Shown: positions 43,840 through 52,864, numbered from the stretch's first letter. The stretch is DNA of 64,000 bases from an uncultured Bacilli bacterium (GCA_934149105.1 CAKPDP010000003.1:62001-126000); one strand, 5' to 3'. The notes: generated by a model not told the origin, from the sequence alone. Numbers and translations: made by a program.

Positions 43840-45342
43840 TTATTTTTCTATAGTTTCTAATTTTTGATCATAGTTCATTGAATTCCAAACTATTCCAATA
43901 CTTGGAACATTTAGGATTGGAAATTGATCTTGTTTTAATACTCCTTCATTTAATAGATAATCAATTATGTCTAAAATCTCATTTAGTTTTCTGAACTTAC
44001 TAACATCATCAGTGGCAAACAATAAATTGGTTATGTCATTGACTACTTCTTGGATTTCATCCCTATATTCACCATCTTTTAATACTCCATTTTTATAGTC
44101 TCTCACATAGTATCTTAATATATGTGTTAAACTATTATAAAGTATTCTTTCAGCGGCAGTAGTATATTCTTTTCCAAGATGTATAAGTTCATTATATTTA
44201 TCCATTCCCCAATCTTTTAAAGTAAATAATTCTGGGGATATTTTATTAGCAGTTATAGATTTACCATCTTGTTTTACGTAGTGATAGTAAGGTTTAGCAA
44301 TTAATGCACATGTTTTTCCCGCTAAACATAATCTGTATATAAAATCAGAATCTTCTTTAAAGCACTCATTAGTAAATTTAATTCCTTTTATTGCTTGCAA
44401 TCTATAAATTTTATCCCAAGCAGGAATTAAAATTGTAGCATCGGAATACGCATTTATGAGATTAATTCTATCTTCTATATAGACATTTCCTTTTTGTTCT
44501 ATAGTAACATCTTTAATACTACCATCTCTTTGGTGAATATAGAAACTACACTCACAAAAATCAGAATTATACTTTTTTATTCCTTTTAGTAATTCCTCTA
44601 TCATTTCATATTCGACATAATCATCAGAATCAACAAAGCAAATAAACTCTCCTTTAGCTTGGGAAATTCCGGTATTTCTTGCTTCTGATAAGCCTTTATT
44701 ATCTTGAGAAATTACTTTAATTCTGTCATCAATATTCGACAAATATTTGCAAACTTCAAGTGAATTATCTGTCGAGCCATCATTTATCAGTAAAATCTCT
44801 ATATTTCTATAACTTTGCTTCATTAAACTTTCAACACATTTTATTAACTTATTAGAATTATTATAAGCGGGTACAACTACTGTGACTAAATCATTATTTA
44901 AAATATTAAAATTAAAATAGGTATTAATATTTTCTTTCCATTCTTTAGTTATGTCTATTTTTAAGTGATAGTTTTCAGTTTGAGAGTCCTTATAATTTTT
45001 CTTACAAATTTCTAATAAATCTTCAGTGGTATTTATTTCATTTATCACATCAATTGAAATATCTAAATCTTTAAAGATATTCAAACTTGAAAGCATTGAA
45101 TACTTTAGAACAACACCATTTTTATTATCTATATTATTTAATAAATTTATTATTTTAAGTTCTAACTTCAACTTTAATTCATTTTTTAATATTTTATTTG
45201 CTAATAATAATTCGATGCTGCAGTTAAAATCTGTACTTAACAATTCATCTAGTATACTATCTACATCTATATATTCATATCCTCTATTTTCACAAATATA
45301 TTTAGAGATATTTCCACTAAATTCTGAAACACCTATTAACAT
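43840..45342 (-). CDS. Glycosyltransferase family 2 with N-terminal kinase-like domain
   Basis: This 500-residue protein has a GT2 domain from about residue 150: VTVVVPAYNNSNKLIKCVES, LLINDGSTDNS, GLSEARNTGISQAKGEFICF and VDSDDYVE (the DxD). The N-terminal 100 residues, LIGVSEFSGNISKYICENRG then YEYIDVDSILDELL, look like a dephospho-CoA-kinase or adenylate-kinase fold that has lost the P-loop Lys. The ATG at 45342 follows GGAGG; an upstream in-frame ATG does not. No membrane helix is present, so the enzyme is cytoplasmic, adding sugar to an envelope polymer or a carrier lipid. The kinase-like reading is tentative. Confidence 0.8.
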   Translation of the reverse strand: MLIGVSEFSGNISKYICENRGYEYIDVDSILDELLSTDFNCSIELLLANKILKNELKLKLELKIINLLNNIDNKNGVVLKYSMLSSLNIFKDLDISIDVINEINTTEDLLEICKKNYKDSQTENYHLKIDITKEWKENINTYFNFNILNNDLVTVVVPAYNNSNKLIKCVESLMKQSYRNIEILLINDGSTDNSLEVCKYLSNIDDRIKVISQDNKGLSEARNTGISQAKGEFICFVDSDDYVEYEMIEELLKGIKKYNSDFCECSFYIHQRDGSIKDVTIEQKGNVYIEDRINLINAYSDATILIPAWDKIYRLQAIKGIKFTNECFKEDSDFIYRLCLAGKTCALIAKPYYHYVKQDGKSITANKISPELFTLKDWGMDKYNELIHLGKEYTTAAERILYNSLTHILRYYVRDYKNGVLKDGEYRDEIQEVVNDITNLLFATDDVSKFRKLNEILDIIDYLLNEGVLKQDQFPILNVPSIGIVWNSMNYDQKLETIEK

Positions 45343-45443
45343 ATCATTCCTCCAAACAATTATATAATTTAAGTTCATATTATACATTAAGCAAATGGTT
45401 TGTCAATTTATTTAATGTAAAATTTGACTCTTTTAAAAACTTT

Positions 45444-46022
45444 TTAAGAACTCTTTCTTTGACAAATAGCAATCTTGTCCCCTACTTCAACGTATCTTAC
45501 AGAGTAATCAGGATTGGTATCTAAAAAAGTAATAAAATTTTTGATCTTTTTAACAATTCCTCGTTGATTTTTAGTTTTAATTAGAGTTTCATCTTCGACA
45601 AGACCATGGAAAGATAAATTATCAGTAATTATATAGCCAGTGGGAAGAAGATTTTTTTGATATTTGTTAAAAAAATCAGTGTTATGGCCTTTAGAGGCAT
45701 CGATAAATAAGAGATCATATTGATTAGTAATAGTTGTTTCTAGGGCATCACCAAAGATTAAGTCGATACGATCTTGAAAATTAAATTTAGAAATATTCTT
45801 TTGAGCTTCTTGATATCTTAATGTATCTTTTTCAATAGTAGTTATTTTAATTTTAGGATCTACTAAAGCCATTTTAATGGCAGAATAGCCTATGGCTGTT
45901 CCTATTTCTAAGATATTATGGATATTATTATCTTTTATGAATTGGCAAAGATAATCAATTCCATCTTTTTGCATGATGGGAATATGATTATCCTTGGCAT
46001 ATTGTTCTATTTCTTCTAACAT
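45444..46022 (-). CDS. trmR: SAM-dependent O-methyltransferase (TrmR/YrrM-like)
   Basis: This 192-residue class I methyltransferase shows NILEIGTAIGYSAIKMAL (SAM motif I), TTIEKDTLRYQEAQKNI and LLFIDASKGHN, with GYIITDNLSFHG typical of the TrmR/YrrM family that methylates 5-hydroxyuridine34 in tRNA. That is the step following TrhP. In B. subtilis yrrM-yrrN-yrrO are adjacent; here they are split by 4.5 kb. The ATG at 46022 follows AAGGAAG. Confidence 0.85.
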   Translation of the reverse strand: MLEEIEQYAKDNHIPIMQKDGIDYLCQFIKDNNIHNILEIGTAIGYSAIKMALVDPKIKITTIEKDTLRYQEAQKNISKFNFQDRIDLIFGDALETTITNQYDLLFIDASKGHNTDFFNKYQKNLLPTGYIITDNLSFHGLVEDETLIKTKNQRGIVKKIKNFITFLDTNPDYSVRYVEVGDKIAICQRKSS

Positions 46023-46085
46023 TATTACACTTCCTTGTCTAGATAATTGTAACAAATTTAGAGATATTTGTCAGTAATTTTGTGG

Positions 46086-46757
46086 TTATGTTTCAGAATT
46101 TTGATTTTCTTTATTTTTATTAGGCTTATTAGATTTTTTCCTTACTAAAGTTATATGATGACTAGAATTTTCTTGTAAACTTTCTCTATAGAAATGTAAT
46201 TGTTCAACACAAGTTTGATTATTTTGTCTTTTATTGAACGTGCTATAGCCTTCAGATTCGGGCCAAGAACCCCACATGACAAAACTGTTGTTAATTTTAG
46301 TATAGACATAGAAGAAACTATTATATCTAGTTACAAAGGTTTGGAACCCATCAGGACCTATTAGAAGGTTTTCATTAGTGATATTACCAGAGACTAATTG
46401 ATTTAAGAATTCAGAGGCATTAGAAGCATGTCTATATTTTTGAGAAGAGGTGGTAATATCTTTTTGCAAGAAAGGTTCTCCCCTACCATCACAGATATAT
46501 TCTATTCTAGGTTCGTATAAATCTTCAGTGATAGTAGATTTATTAGTATCAGGAAAGTAATCACGACATTCATCTAAGAGCATATTAAGAGTCTCGACTT
46601 TGGTTTCAGGGGAGGCTTTTAAAAATTTGGTATCAGTTACTGTGTCTTTGATATAATTAACATCTTCTAAAATATTTGGAGGCAAATTTAATTTCTCAGG
46701 TTCAGTAAAGATTCTTCTTAATAATTCTATATCTTTTTTAGGTAGTAGGCCTTTCAA
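46086..46757 (-). CDS. Protein of unknown function, 223 residues
   Basis: This soluble protein has a helical N-terminal half (KKDIELLRRIFTEPEKLNLP) and a beta-rich central part (FQTFVTRYNSFFYVYTKINN then SFVMWGSWPES) with a basic, Asn-rich tail. I recognise no family. It lies between trmR and a truncated phosphoesterase, on the same strand, 13 bases from the latter, so it may be co-transcribed. Confidence 0.5.
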   Translation of the reverse strand: MKGLLPKKDIELLRRIFTEPEKLNLPPNILEDVNYIKDTVTDTKFLKASPETKVETLNMLLDECRDYFPDTNKSTITEDLYEPRIEYICDGRGEPFLQKDITTSSQKYRHASNASEFLNQLVSGNITNENLLIGPDGFQTFVTRYNSFFYVYTKINNSFVMWGSWPESEGYSTFNKRQNNQTCVEQLHFYRESLQENSSHHITLVRKKSNKPNKNKENQNSET

Positions 46758-46770
46758 TTGATTAAGTCTC

Positions 46771-47223
46771 TTATTTAATAGATTCTCCTAAAAAGCTAGT
46801 AAACATGTTATCTTGAAAATAATGAAAAAGAGAAATTCTTTCATCACGTAATTTGATACTGCCGTAGCGATAGCCTAGGGGAACCATATCTTGACGATTA
46901 TTCTTGATGGCTGTTAGGAGGTTTATGCCAACATCGGTAAGACTGTAATCATGATTCCCCAGAATACTGAAAGTTAGAATATCAGGAGCTTGAGGATATT
47001 TTCCGATAAAATACTGAAGTCGTTCAAAAGGATCTTCAATTCTTTTAGTACTTCTACTATAAGTACCATCGACAATATCACCAGTGTGAACAACGATATG
47101 AATATTATTTTGTAAACAATATTCGTAGGCTTTTTCAATTAAGTCCATTCTTTCAAAAGAAGAACCTAGATGAGTATCAGAAATAAAAAGCATTTTTAAA
47201 GAATCTCGGCAGTTATCATTCAA
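46771..47223 (-). pseudogene. Truncated metallophosphoesterase
   Basis: The frame contains the first three metal motifs of calcineurin-like phosphoesterases: SDTHLG, GDIVDG and GNHDYS. It stops after FHYFQDNMFTSFLGESIK, without the late His and GHxH motifs, so the metal site is incomplete. The only start is a TTG (47223) with no ribosome site, yet the same frame stays open and protein-like for another 69 codons upstream (for example NNGINLKRSYHSNGTISYRN), up to the stop of the phosphatase-like gene. It therefore looks truncated at both ends. Confidence 0.55.
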
Positions 47224-47430
47224 GATTATTTCTGTTTTATTATTAGGGAAAGATCTTTGAAAAAGAGTATAAATATTTCGGTAAGAAATAGTTCCATTAG
47301 AATGATAACTTCTTTTTAGATTAATACCATTATTTTTAAGATTTAAGAGATGATCGTAGAATTCTTTCGAAGAGATGGATAAAACTTGGTAATAGTAAAA
47401 GTTCTCAATAAAGAGAACTTTTAAGAAAAA

Positions 47431-48030
47431 TTAAATAATTAGATGTTCAATGTTGGTTATAGTGTTGTTAATAATGATTAATTTGAAAAGACTATACGGG
47501 GTGTCAGAGGATTTAATACAAGTATTGTTAAAAGATACTTCTCCAGCGTAAGTAATAAGACAGAATTTTTTTAAGAAATAGATAATATTTAATTTATGAG
47601 TAATGATGGCAACAGAAGGAGAATTATCTTTTAAAATATGGTGATAGAGATTTAACATTCTAGTAGTTAGATCTTGTCTAGTTTCTCCTCCAGGTAATTT
47701 GTAATTACTATCTAGAAAGTGTTGTTCTAAGAAATAACTGGGTAATTCACTTAATTTAGTTATACCTAATCTTAGATTATCAAGATTAGGATCGGGAATT
47801 ATTTTACGATGAGGAAAAATTATCTTGGAGGTTTCAAGACTAGTTTGATAAGTACTAGTATAGATCTTATTTATTTTTAAATTATGAAAGTAATTATAAT
47901 AAGATTGAGCTTGTAGACGGCCTTTGTAATCAAGATCTTGATGTTTTAATTTATATTCTAAGCGATCATTATTCTTATCATTGATATAATTATTTTTACC
48001 TTTAGGAGTTGTTATTAGATAGATTTCCAT
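47431..48030 (-). CDS. Histidine-phosphatase-fold protein lacking the RHG motif
   Basis: This 199-residue protein has the layout of the phosphoglycerate-mutase-like family: YTSTYQTSLETSKII (the SxxxRAxQTA region), LPGGETRQDLTTRMLNLYHH and AIITHKLNI (the second His). The N-terminal catalytic motif RHGxT is replaced by TTPKGK, so the phosphorylated His is missing. It is probably inactive as a phosphatase or acts as a binding protein. Its ATG begins at the base next to the stop of the 52-residue ORF, and that ORF lies just after the solenoid-HD gene, so the three form a coupled set. Confidence 0.7.
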   Translation of the reverse strand: MEIYLITTPKGKNNYINDKNNDRLEYKLKHQDLDYKGRLQAQSYYNYFHNLKINKIYTSTYQTSLETSKIIFPHRKIIPDPNLDNLRLGITKLSELPSYFLEQHFLDSNYKLPGGETRQDLTTRMLNLYHHILKDNSPSVAIITHKLNIIYFLKKFCLITYAGEVSFNNTCIKSSDTPYSLFKLIIINNTITNIEHLII

Positions 48031-48189
48031 TTATTTAGTTTCCTTTAGGGAAGTTTGTTTAATCTTCTTTAAAATAATCTCTTTTTGACGAGAAGTTAAT
48101 TTTTCTAAAATAGCATTCGCTTTAGCACTATTTAAAGAAGACTTGTAATAGTAATCTAATGCTTGTTCTTCAAGATTTTTTTTGTTCAT
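48031..48189 (-). CDS. Small 52-residue protein
   Basis: This ORF, MNKKNLEEQALDYYYKSSLN then SAKANAILEKLTSRQKEII and a basic end, begins eight bases after the stop of the 1222-residue gene and ends directly next to the start of the phosphatase-like gene. AGTAGGTAATA precedes the ATG. The spacing on both sides shows translational coupling and supports it as a real gene. The sequence is helical and basic, and the motif LTSRQKEIILKKI could be a short helix-turn-helix-like or binding segment. No family is known to me. Confidence 0.65.
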   Translation of the reverse strand: MNKKNLEEQALDYYYKSSLNSAKANAILEKLTSRQKEIILKKIKQTSLKETK

Positions 48190-48197
48190 ATTATTAC

Positions 48198-51100
48198 CTA
48201 CTTTCTAGAACTACCAGATGATAGTAGTTGGGGATTTCCATAAATATAGCTGCATATATCTTTAGGGGTGAAACAAGACGAATTGAGATCTTGAGAGATA
48301 TTATCTATAGTTTGAATAGTTAATTTATTAGAAGAAACTAAGTCATGAAGGTCTTGGCAGGCTTGAAGCTCTGCTAGTTGGTAAGAAAAATCAATGTAGG
48401 ATTTAGCTTCTTCACTTAGAAAATCTGGATTTAGGGCGGACCCAGAATTTCTAGTAAATCTAGTTCGATCAAGAGCATCAGCATCTCTTAGTGTAGTTAC
48501 TAAAAGATAATTCTTTTCTAAAAGTTGTTCCGAATCTTGATGATATTTTTTACAGATATCAGGAAAATCTTTTTCTGTGTAAGAATGATTAAAATTATTA
48601 GGAGAGCCAGTAGCATAAAGATTTAAAAGAGCATATTCAAAAACAGCTTGCGAATATTCTTTTAGTTCAGCTTGACGTTCAGGAATAGTTTTACTAACAA
48701 AATTATATTCATGACAAATAATGGCAGTAAAAATCAGGGCTAGATCAGGGAGAGAATATTTATCTTTAAAGAGACTAGCAAATTTTAAAGCTCCTGGTTC
48801 GGCATGTTCTTGGGGATAATCACTTTTTCTTCCACAATCATGATATTTGGCAGCTTCTATAACTAAAGGGATTAAGGATTTATCTTCAGATGACTTTAAT
48901 TTATCTTCCATAATTAGGGCTGCAAATAAGGAAACGTTAGTAAGATGTCTCTTATCATGGGCGGGATTAGGGAAATTGGAATACGCTTCTGAAAGAAGGG
49001 GATCATTAAAGCTGGAAGCGAAGTAATCATTATTTAGTTTGGCAACACGAGGAATTAACCTTTCGATTGTTAATTGATTAGGGTATTCGTGAGTTTGGGA
49101 TACAAGATGAGATTCTCTTGTAAATTGATTAAGATCTAGGAGAGCCATTAAATCGTTTAGATCGTTTATCTTAACTTCATCTAATAAAGTCATAATATCC
49201 TGGTAAGAGAAAGTGACAGTAGTATCTAAATTACTAAGCATAGCCATTAAATATTCTTTTTCATGAAAAGTATCAAAGCCTAATTCTAGTTTACCATTAT
49301 GGCCACCTTTACGAAGATTATTTTCATTAGTTTCATTCCTTAACCAGTTTAGAAGATAATGATAATATTCTTTTTTAGTGCTAACATAAGGAAGATTAGC
49401 GATGGTTAAATGAATATTCTCAATGATTTTGGCAATATCTTGGTCCTCAAAGCCAGTACTATTCCAATAATTTCTGTAACCAGAACGATTATTTTCAAAC
49501 CTAGTAAGAATTTCTAACATTTTTTCAGGTTGAGGATCGTGAGTGAAATCTTTCAAAAGATTTTGGAGATAATGATATTCATTTTCTCTAATTTTTTTCC
49601 TATCAATAATGAGAATGGGAAGTTCAAAATCAGAGGCGGCTTTAGTAGCTTCTTTCCATCTTTTATATTCTAATTGTTCTGATTTGGATAAGGTTGCTAG
49701 TTCAGATTTAGAATATGTCGCCCATTTTTGAAGTAATTCTTCTTGATAACTTTCGGTCATATAAATAATATAGTCGGGTTGTAATTTGCGATCATTTTCC
49801 AATCTTTCAATACATAATTCATTATGAGTATGTCTAGTTCTATTTATCATTTCTCTTGGGAAAAGATATTCTATCATTTTATGGTCAACGACACTTTCAG
49901 GATAAAGCTTAGTAATGGCATCGCTACTACCAATATCAAAAGGAGCCTGTAAGAGAAGAGATGACTCAGGAATATGACTGAAGCCTAGGCAAGCATGCTT
50001 TAAAGGTGCTGTTCCTAACATTTGATTACTAACTAAACTGGCACAAAAGGCGTGACTAGTATAAAGAGGTTTATTCCAATCGTCTTTATAATTAGTAGGA
50101 ATAGTATCATAATCATTATAGGCACCTAAATTAGTTAAAAGAACATAGAATTCTTGACCTGCTTTTAGGGTGTAGACTTTGGTAGAGGAACCTGGGAAAT
50201 TAGGAACAGTTTCTAAGGAAGAATTTATGGTTAATAATTGATTATTTAAAATGCGAGCATACATTTTTTTAAGCATAGGTTCAATTGTATAAGAATAATA
50301 ATAATCAAAGTTATCTGAATGCATGGTATCTTCGGTTAGAGACTTAAGAATACTATCTTCGAGATTTAGTTTTAAACTGTTTTTAAGATTATTTAAAAAG
50401 GAAATTAGTTTTTGATCGGTTGGAGTAAGATTTAAACCAGTTGTATTTAGATCTTGAGCATAAAAATCAACTATTTTTAAAACTTCTTTTCTAGTTAAGC
50501 CATATTTTTTTAGAAAAATAATATTTTGAGCTTGTTCTTTAGCTTGAGCCTGGCCTTTAATTATTAAGTGGGAATATTCTTTATCAATATAATCTTCGGG
50601 GTACAACAAAGTATTTAAATTGGGAAAAGAAAGAGAAGTTTTGGACAAAGAAAAGATTAAAGAAGATATTAGTTTATCTTGATCATCTAAAGAAATCTTG
50701 TCTAATTCCTTAGAAAAATTAATTGGAAATAAATCCTTATATTTGTCTAGACTGGTTATAACTTTCTCTAAAAGACTAGTATAATCAAAGTCTTTAGTAA
50801 CAATATTTTTATAGAGTTTTTCAAATAGAGGCTTGGTTTGAGGATTAGACATAATAGTAATTATTTGAGCTTGGAGATCGGGATATTTGCCAATTATTCT
50901 TAGACTTGGATAAATATTTTGGTCTTGATCTTGTTCTCTAAAAAGTGAAAGATATGGTTCTGTTAAAAATATAGGATCTAAGCTTTGAAGAATTTCTTCG
51001 TTGGTTGCTAAAAGATATTTACAAACGTTATAAATTTCTTGGCGATTGTAGTTAAGATTATTAGTATCCCATTCTTTAAGGGAAAGGCTATAAAAGAAAT

Positions 51101-51866
51101 CGGGAGTTTCAAAACAAGACATATTTAAAGCTTTAAAAAGATTATTTAGGTCTAATCGAGACTGATATTTCTTTATTAATTGGGGAGCTTGGGCTCCAGT
51201 CTTGGAAAGACAAAGAGCTAAATCATTGCTTTCTAGCTTAGGTGCAAATAACTCTACTAAACTAACGATAACTTCAGGGGATGTATGGCAAATACACTTG
51301 GTTAAAGTTTCGGAAGTTAAGTTATTTTGGCACTTGATAATTAAATCTTTTCTAGTATCAGGACTAACGATATTGATTAAATTGGCAATGTGATCAGAAC
51401 TTAATTTATTTTTTAGACTGGGAAGAACATTTTCAATATCTGAAATGGTAGTAAGAGTTAATAACTCATATAAATATTCAGAAGAAAGACGTTCTTGGTA
51501 TTTTAAAAGTAAGTTTAATGGATCTTTTCCTCTAGTAGAGGCAATACAACTATAGAGTTCGGTACTATTTAATTTATCTTGATAGATATCTATTAATTTA
51601 GGAATAATTTCAAAGGAACTAGCACAGACAATAAAATATAAATCATGAGAATTTAATCTTTTTTTGAGATAAGGAGCTAATTCTAGAGAAGTCTTAGAAG
51701 AGATAAAATTGGTTTCAATATTAGGAAGAAGAATGGAAACAATAGTTTCTGATGACAAGTTAGGATTATTATCTAATATTGTTTTTATAGAACTAGCCGT
51801 AAAAGAATTTCTAAGGTCTTCTAAAACTTTATTATTTATAGGATTGGTATTTTCATTAATATTCAT
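48198..51866 (-). CDS. Giant solenoid protein with C-terminal HD domain
   Basis: This 1222-residue protein has three parts. Residues about 20-270 consist of a repeated helical unit of about 33 residues (seen in RLNSHDLYFIVCASSFEIIP, KLNSTELYSCIASTRGKDPL, RLSSEYLYELLTLTTISDIE, KLSSDHIANLINIVSPDTRK, NLTSETLTKCICHTSPEVIV). The middle, about 300-900, contains a conserved-looking block with LYTSHAFCASLVSNQMLGTA, THNELCIERLENDRKLQPDY and ELPILIIDRKKIRENE. The last 240 residues hold an HD hydrolase: HDKRHLTNVSLF, AAKYHDCGR, a later His in ICHEYN and RDADALDRTRF. No signal peptide or membrane helix. HD domains act on nucleotides or phosphoesters; the rest is unassigned. Confidence 0.75.
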   Translation of the reverse strand: MNINENTNPINNKVLEDLRNSFTASSIKTILDNNPNLSSETIVSILLPNIETNFISSKTSLELAPYLKKRLNSHDLYFIVCASSFEIIPKLIDIYQDKLNSTELYSCIASTRGKDPLNLLLKYQERLSSEYLYELLTLTTISDIENVLPSLKNKLSSDHIANLINIVSPDTRKDLIIKCQNNLTSETLTKCICHTSPEVIVSLVELFAPKLESNDLALCLSKTGAQAPQLIKKYQSRLDLNNLFKALNMSCFETPDFFYSLSLKEWDTNNLNYNRQEIYNVCKYLLATNEEILQSLDPIFLTEPYLSLFREQDQDQNIYPSLRIIGKYPDLQAQIITIMSNPQTKPLFEKLYKNIVTKDFDYTSLLEKVITSLDKYKDLFPINFSKELDKISLDDQDKLISSLIFSLSKTSLSFPNLNTLLYPEDYIDKEYSHLIIKGQAQAKEQAQNIIFLKKYGLTRKEVLKIVDFYAQDLNTTGLNLTPTDQKLISFLNNLKNSLKLNLEDSILKSLTEDTMHSDNFDYYYSYTIEPMLKKMYARILNNQLLTINSSLETVPNFPGSSTKVYTLKAGQEFYVLLTNLGAYNDYDTIPTNYKDDWNKPLYTSHAFCASLVSNQMLGTAPLKHACLGFSHIPESSLLLQAPFDIGSSDAITKLYPESVVDHKMIEYLFPREMINRTRHTHNELCIERLENDRKLQPDYIIYMTESYQEELLQKWATYSKSELATLSKSEQLEYKRWKEATKAASDFELPILIIDRKKIRENEYHYLQNLLKDFTHDPQPEKMLEILTRFENNRSGYRNYWNSTGFEDQDIAKIIENIHLTIANLPYVSTKKEYYHYLLNWLRNETNENNLRKGGHNGKLELGFDTFHEKEYLMAMLSNLDTTVTFSYQDIMTLLDEVKINDLNDLMALLDLNQFTRESHLVSQTHEYPNQLTIERLIPRVAKLNNDYFASSFNDPLLSEAYSNFPNPAHDKRHLTNVSLFAALIMEDKLKSSEDKSLIPLVIEAAKYHDCGRKSDYPQEHAEPGALKFASLFKDKYSLPDLALIFTAIICHEYNFVSKTIPERQAELKEYSQAVFEYALLNLYATGSPNNFNHSYTEKDFPDICKKYHQDSEQLLEKNYLLVTTLRDADALDRTRFTRNSGSALNPDFLSEEAKSYIDFSYQLAELQACQDLHDLVSSNKLTIQTIDNISQDLNSSCFTPKDICSYIYGNPQLLSSGSSRK

Positions 51867-51900
51867 ATTATCACTTCTTTTTTTAGATTTATTTAGTTAT

Positions 51901-51930
51901 ATGATAACTTATAAAATGATAAAATGTCAA
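51901..51930 (-). promoter_or_regulatory. Promoter of the solenoid-HD gene
   Basis: A perfect TTGACA (51925-51930 on the minus strand) and TATCAT (51901-51906) are 18 bases apart. Confidence 0.65.
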
Positions 51931-51937
51931 GATGAGA

Positions 51938-51966
51938 AAAATAAAGCTTAGGGACAAGCTTTATTT
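51938..51966. terminator. Terminator of rnhB
   Basis: AAATAAAGCTT and AAGCTTTATTT form an 11-base-pair stem around AGGGAC, at the end of rnhB and just before the solenoid-HD promoter. Confidence 0.8.
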
Positions 51967-52589
51967 CAATTATTTATCTTATCTTTATACTCTCTTACAG
52001 GAGCATAACTTAGGCGATGATATTTAGTTATACCGTATTCTTTTAGGGCTTCTAAATGTTTTTTAGTTCCATAACCTTTGTTATTTTTAAGATCATACAT
52101 AGGATAAATTTTATCTAATTCATACATTTGACGATCCCTTGTTACTTTGGCTATGACAGAAGCAGCAGCGATAGAGATACTTTTGGCGTCTCCTTTAATG
52201 ATACTAGTAGTGGGAATATCTAAATTTAATGGCATAGCATCAATTAAGACATGTTCTAGATTTACTTGTGCTCTTACTTGTTCGATAGCTTTAGTCATGG
52301 CAATTTTAGTGGCTTCATAGATGTTTACTTCATCGATTACTTTCTCACTAGCCTCCCCTATTCCTACGGCAAGAGCTTGTTCCATGATGATATCGTAATA
52401 AAGATTTCTTTTTTTCTCAGATAATTTCTTAGAGTCGGTTAAGCCTTCAAGAACAAAATCAGTAGGTAGAACGACGCAGGCAGCGACAACATTACCAATT
52501 AAAGGTCCACGTCCTACTTCATCGACTCCGCCAATTAAAGTTAGACCATTTTTTTCTAATTCATGCTCGTAATGATATAAATCATCCAT
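51966..52589 (-). CDS. rnhB: Ribonuclease HII
   Basis: RNase HII removes ribonucleotides and RNA primers from DNA duplexes. The 207-residue protein has the active-site motifs GGVDEVGRGPLIG, DSKKLSEKKR, HVLIDAMPL and KGDAKSISIAAASVIAKVTR, all intact. The start overlaps the stop of the 88-residue ORF upstream by one base, so it belongs to the addB-addA unit read from the right. Confidence 0.96.
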   Translation of the reverse strand: MDDLYHYEHELEKNGLTLIGGVDEVGRGPLIGNVVAACVVLPTDFVLEGLTDSKKLSEKKRNLYYDIIMEQALAVGIGEASEKVIDEVNIYEATKIAMTKAIEQVRAQVNLEHVLIDAMPLNLDIPTTSIIKGDAKSISIAAASVIAKVTRDRQMYELDKIYPMYDLKNNKGYGTKKHLEALKEYGITKYHRLSYAPVREYKDKINN

Positions 52590-52855
52590 TACAATTTACC
52601 TCTATTCTGTCTTAAGCGATTTAGATTTTGTTCTAATCTTTCTAACCCTATTTCTCTATTGCTTTTTACTTGATTAGATGAATTATTAGGAAGAAAATCT
52701 TCTTCACGCTCATATTCATAAGGATCACTACTAAATACTTTATTGGTTCTTATCCGATCTCTTTCACGTAATCTTTGAACATCGTCATTGTGATTAGCTT
52801 TCCATCTAGCATCAAAAATTTTGGTAGTATCTTCTACTCTTTTATTAAAATTCAT
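52589..52855 (-). CDS. Small charged protein between addA and rnhB
   Basis: This 88-residue protein is very rich in Arg, Asn, Asp and Glu (for example WKANHNDDVQRLRERDRIRT and LERLEQNLNRLRQNRGKL) with a probable coiled-coil C-terminus. It starts ten bases after addA and overlaps rnhB by one base, so it is translated with both. I do not recognise it. It could be a nucleic-acid-associated accessory protein, which is inference from context and charge. Confidence 0.6.
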   Translation of the reverse strand: MNFNKRVEDTTKIFDARWKANHNDDVQRLRERDRIRTNKVFSSDPYEYEREEDFLPNNSSNQVKSNREIGLERLEQNLNRLRQNRGKL

Positions 52856-52864
52856 GGGTCACCT

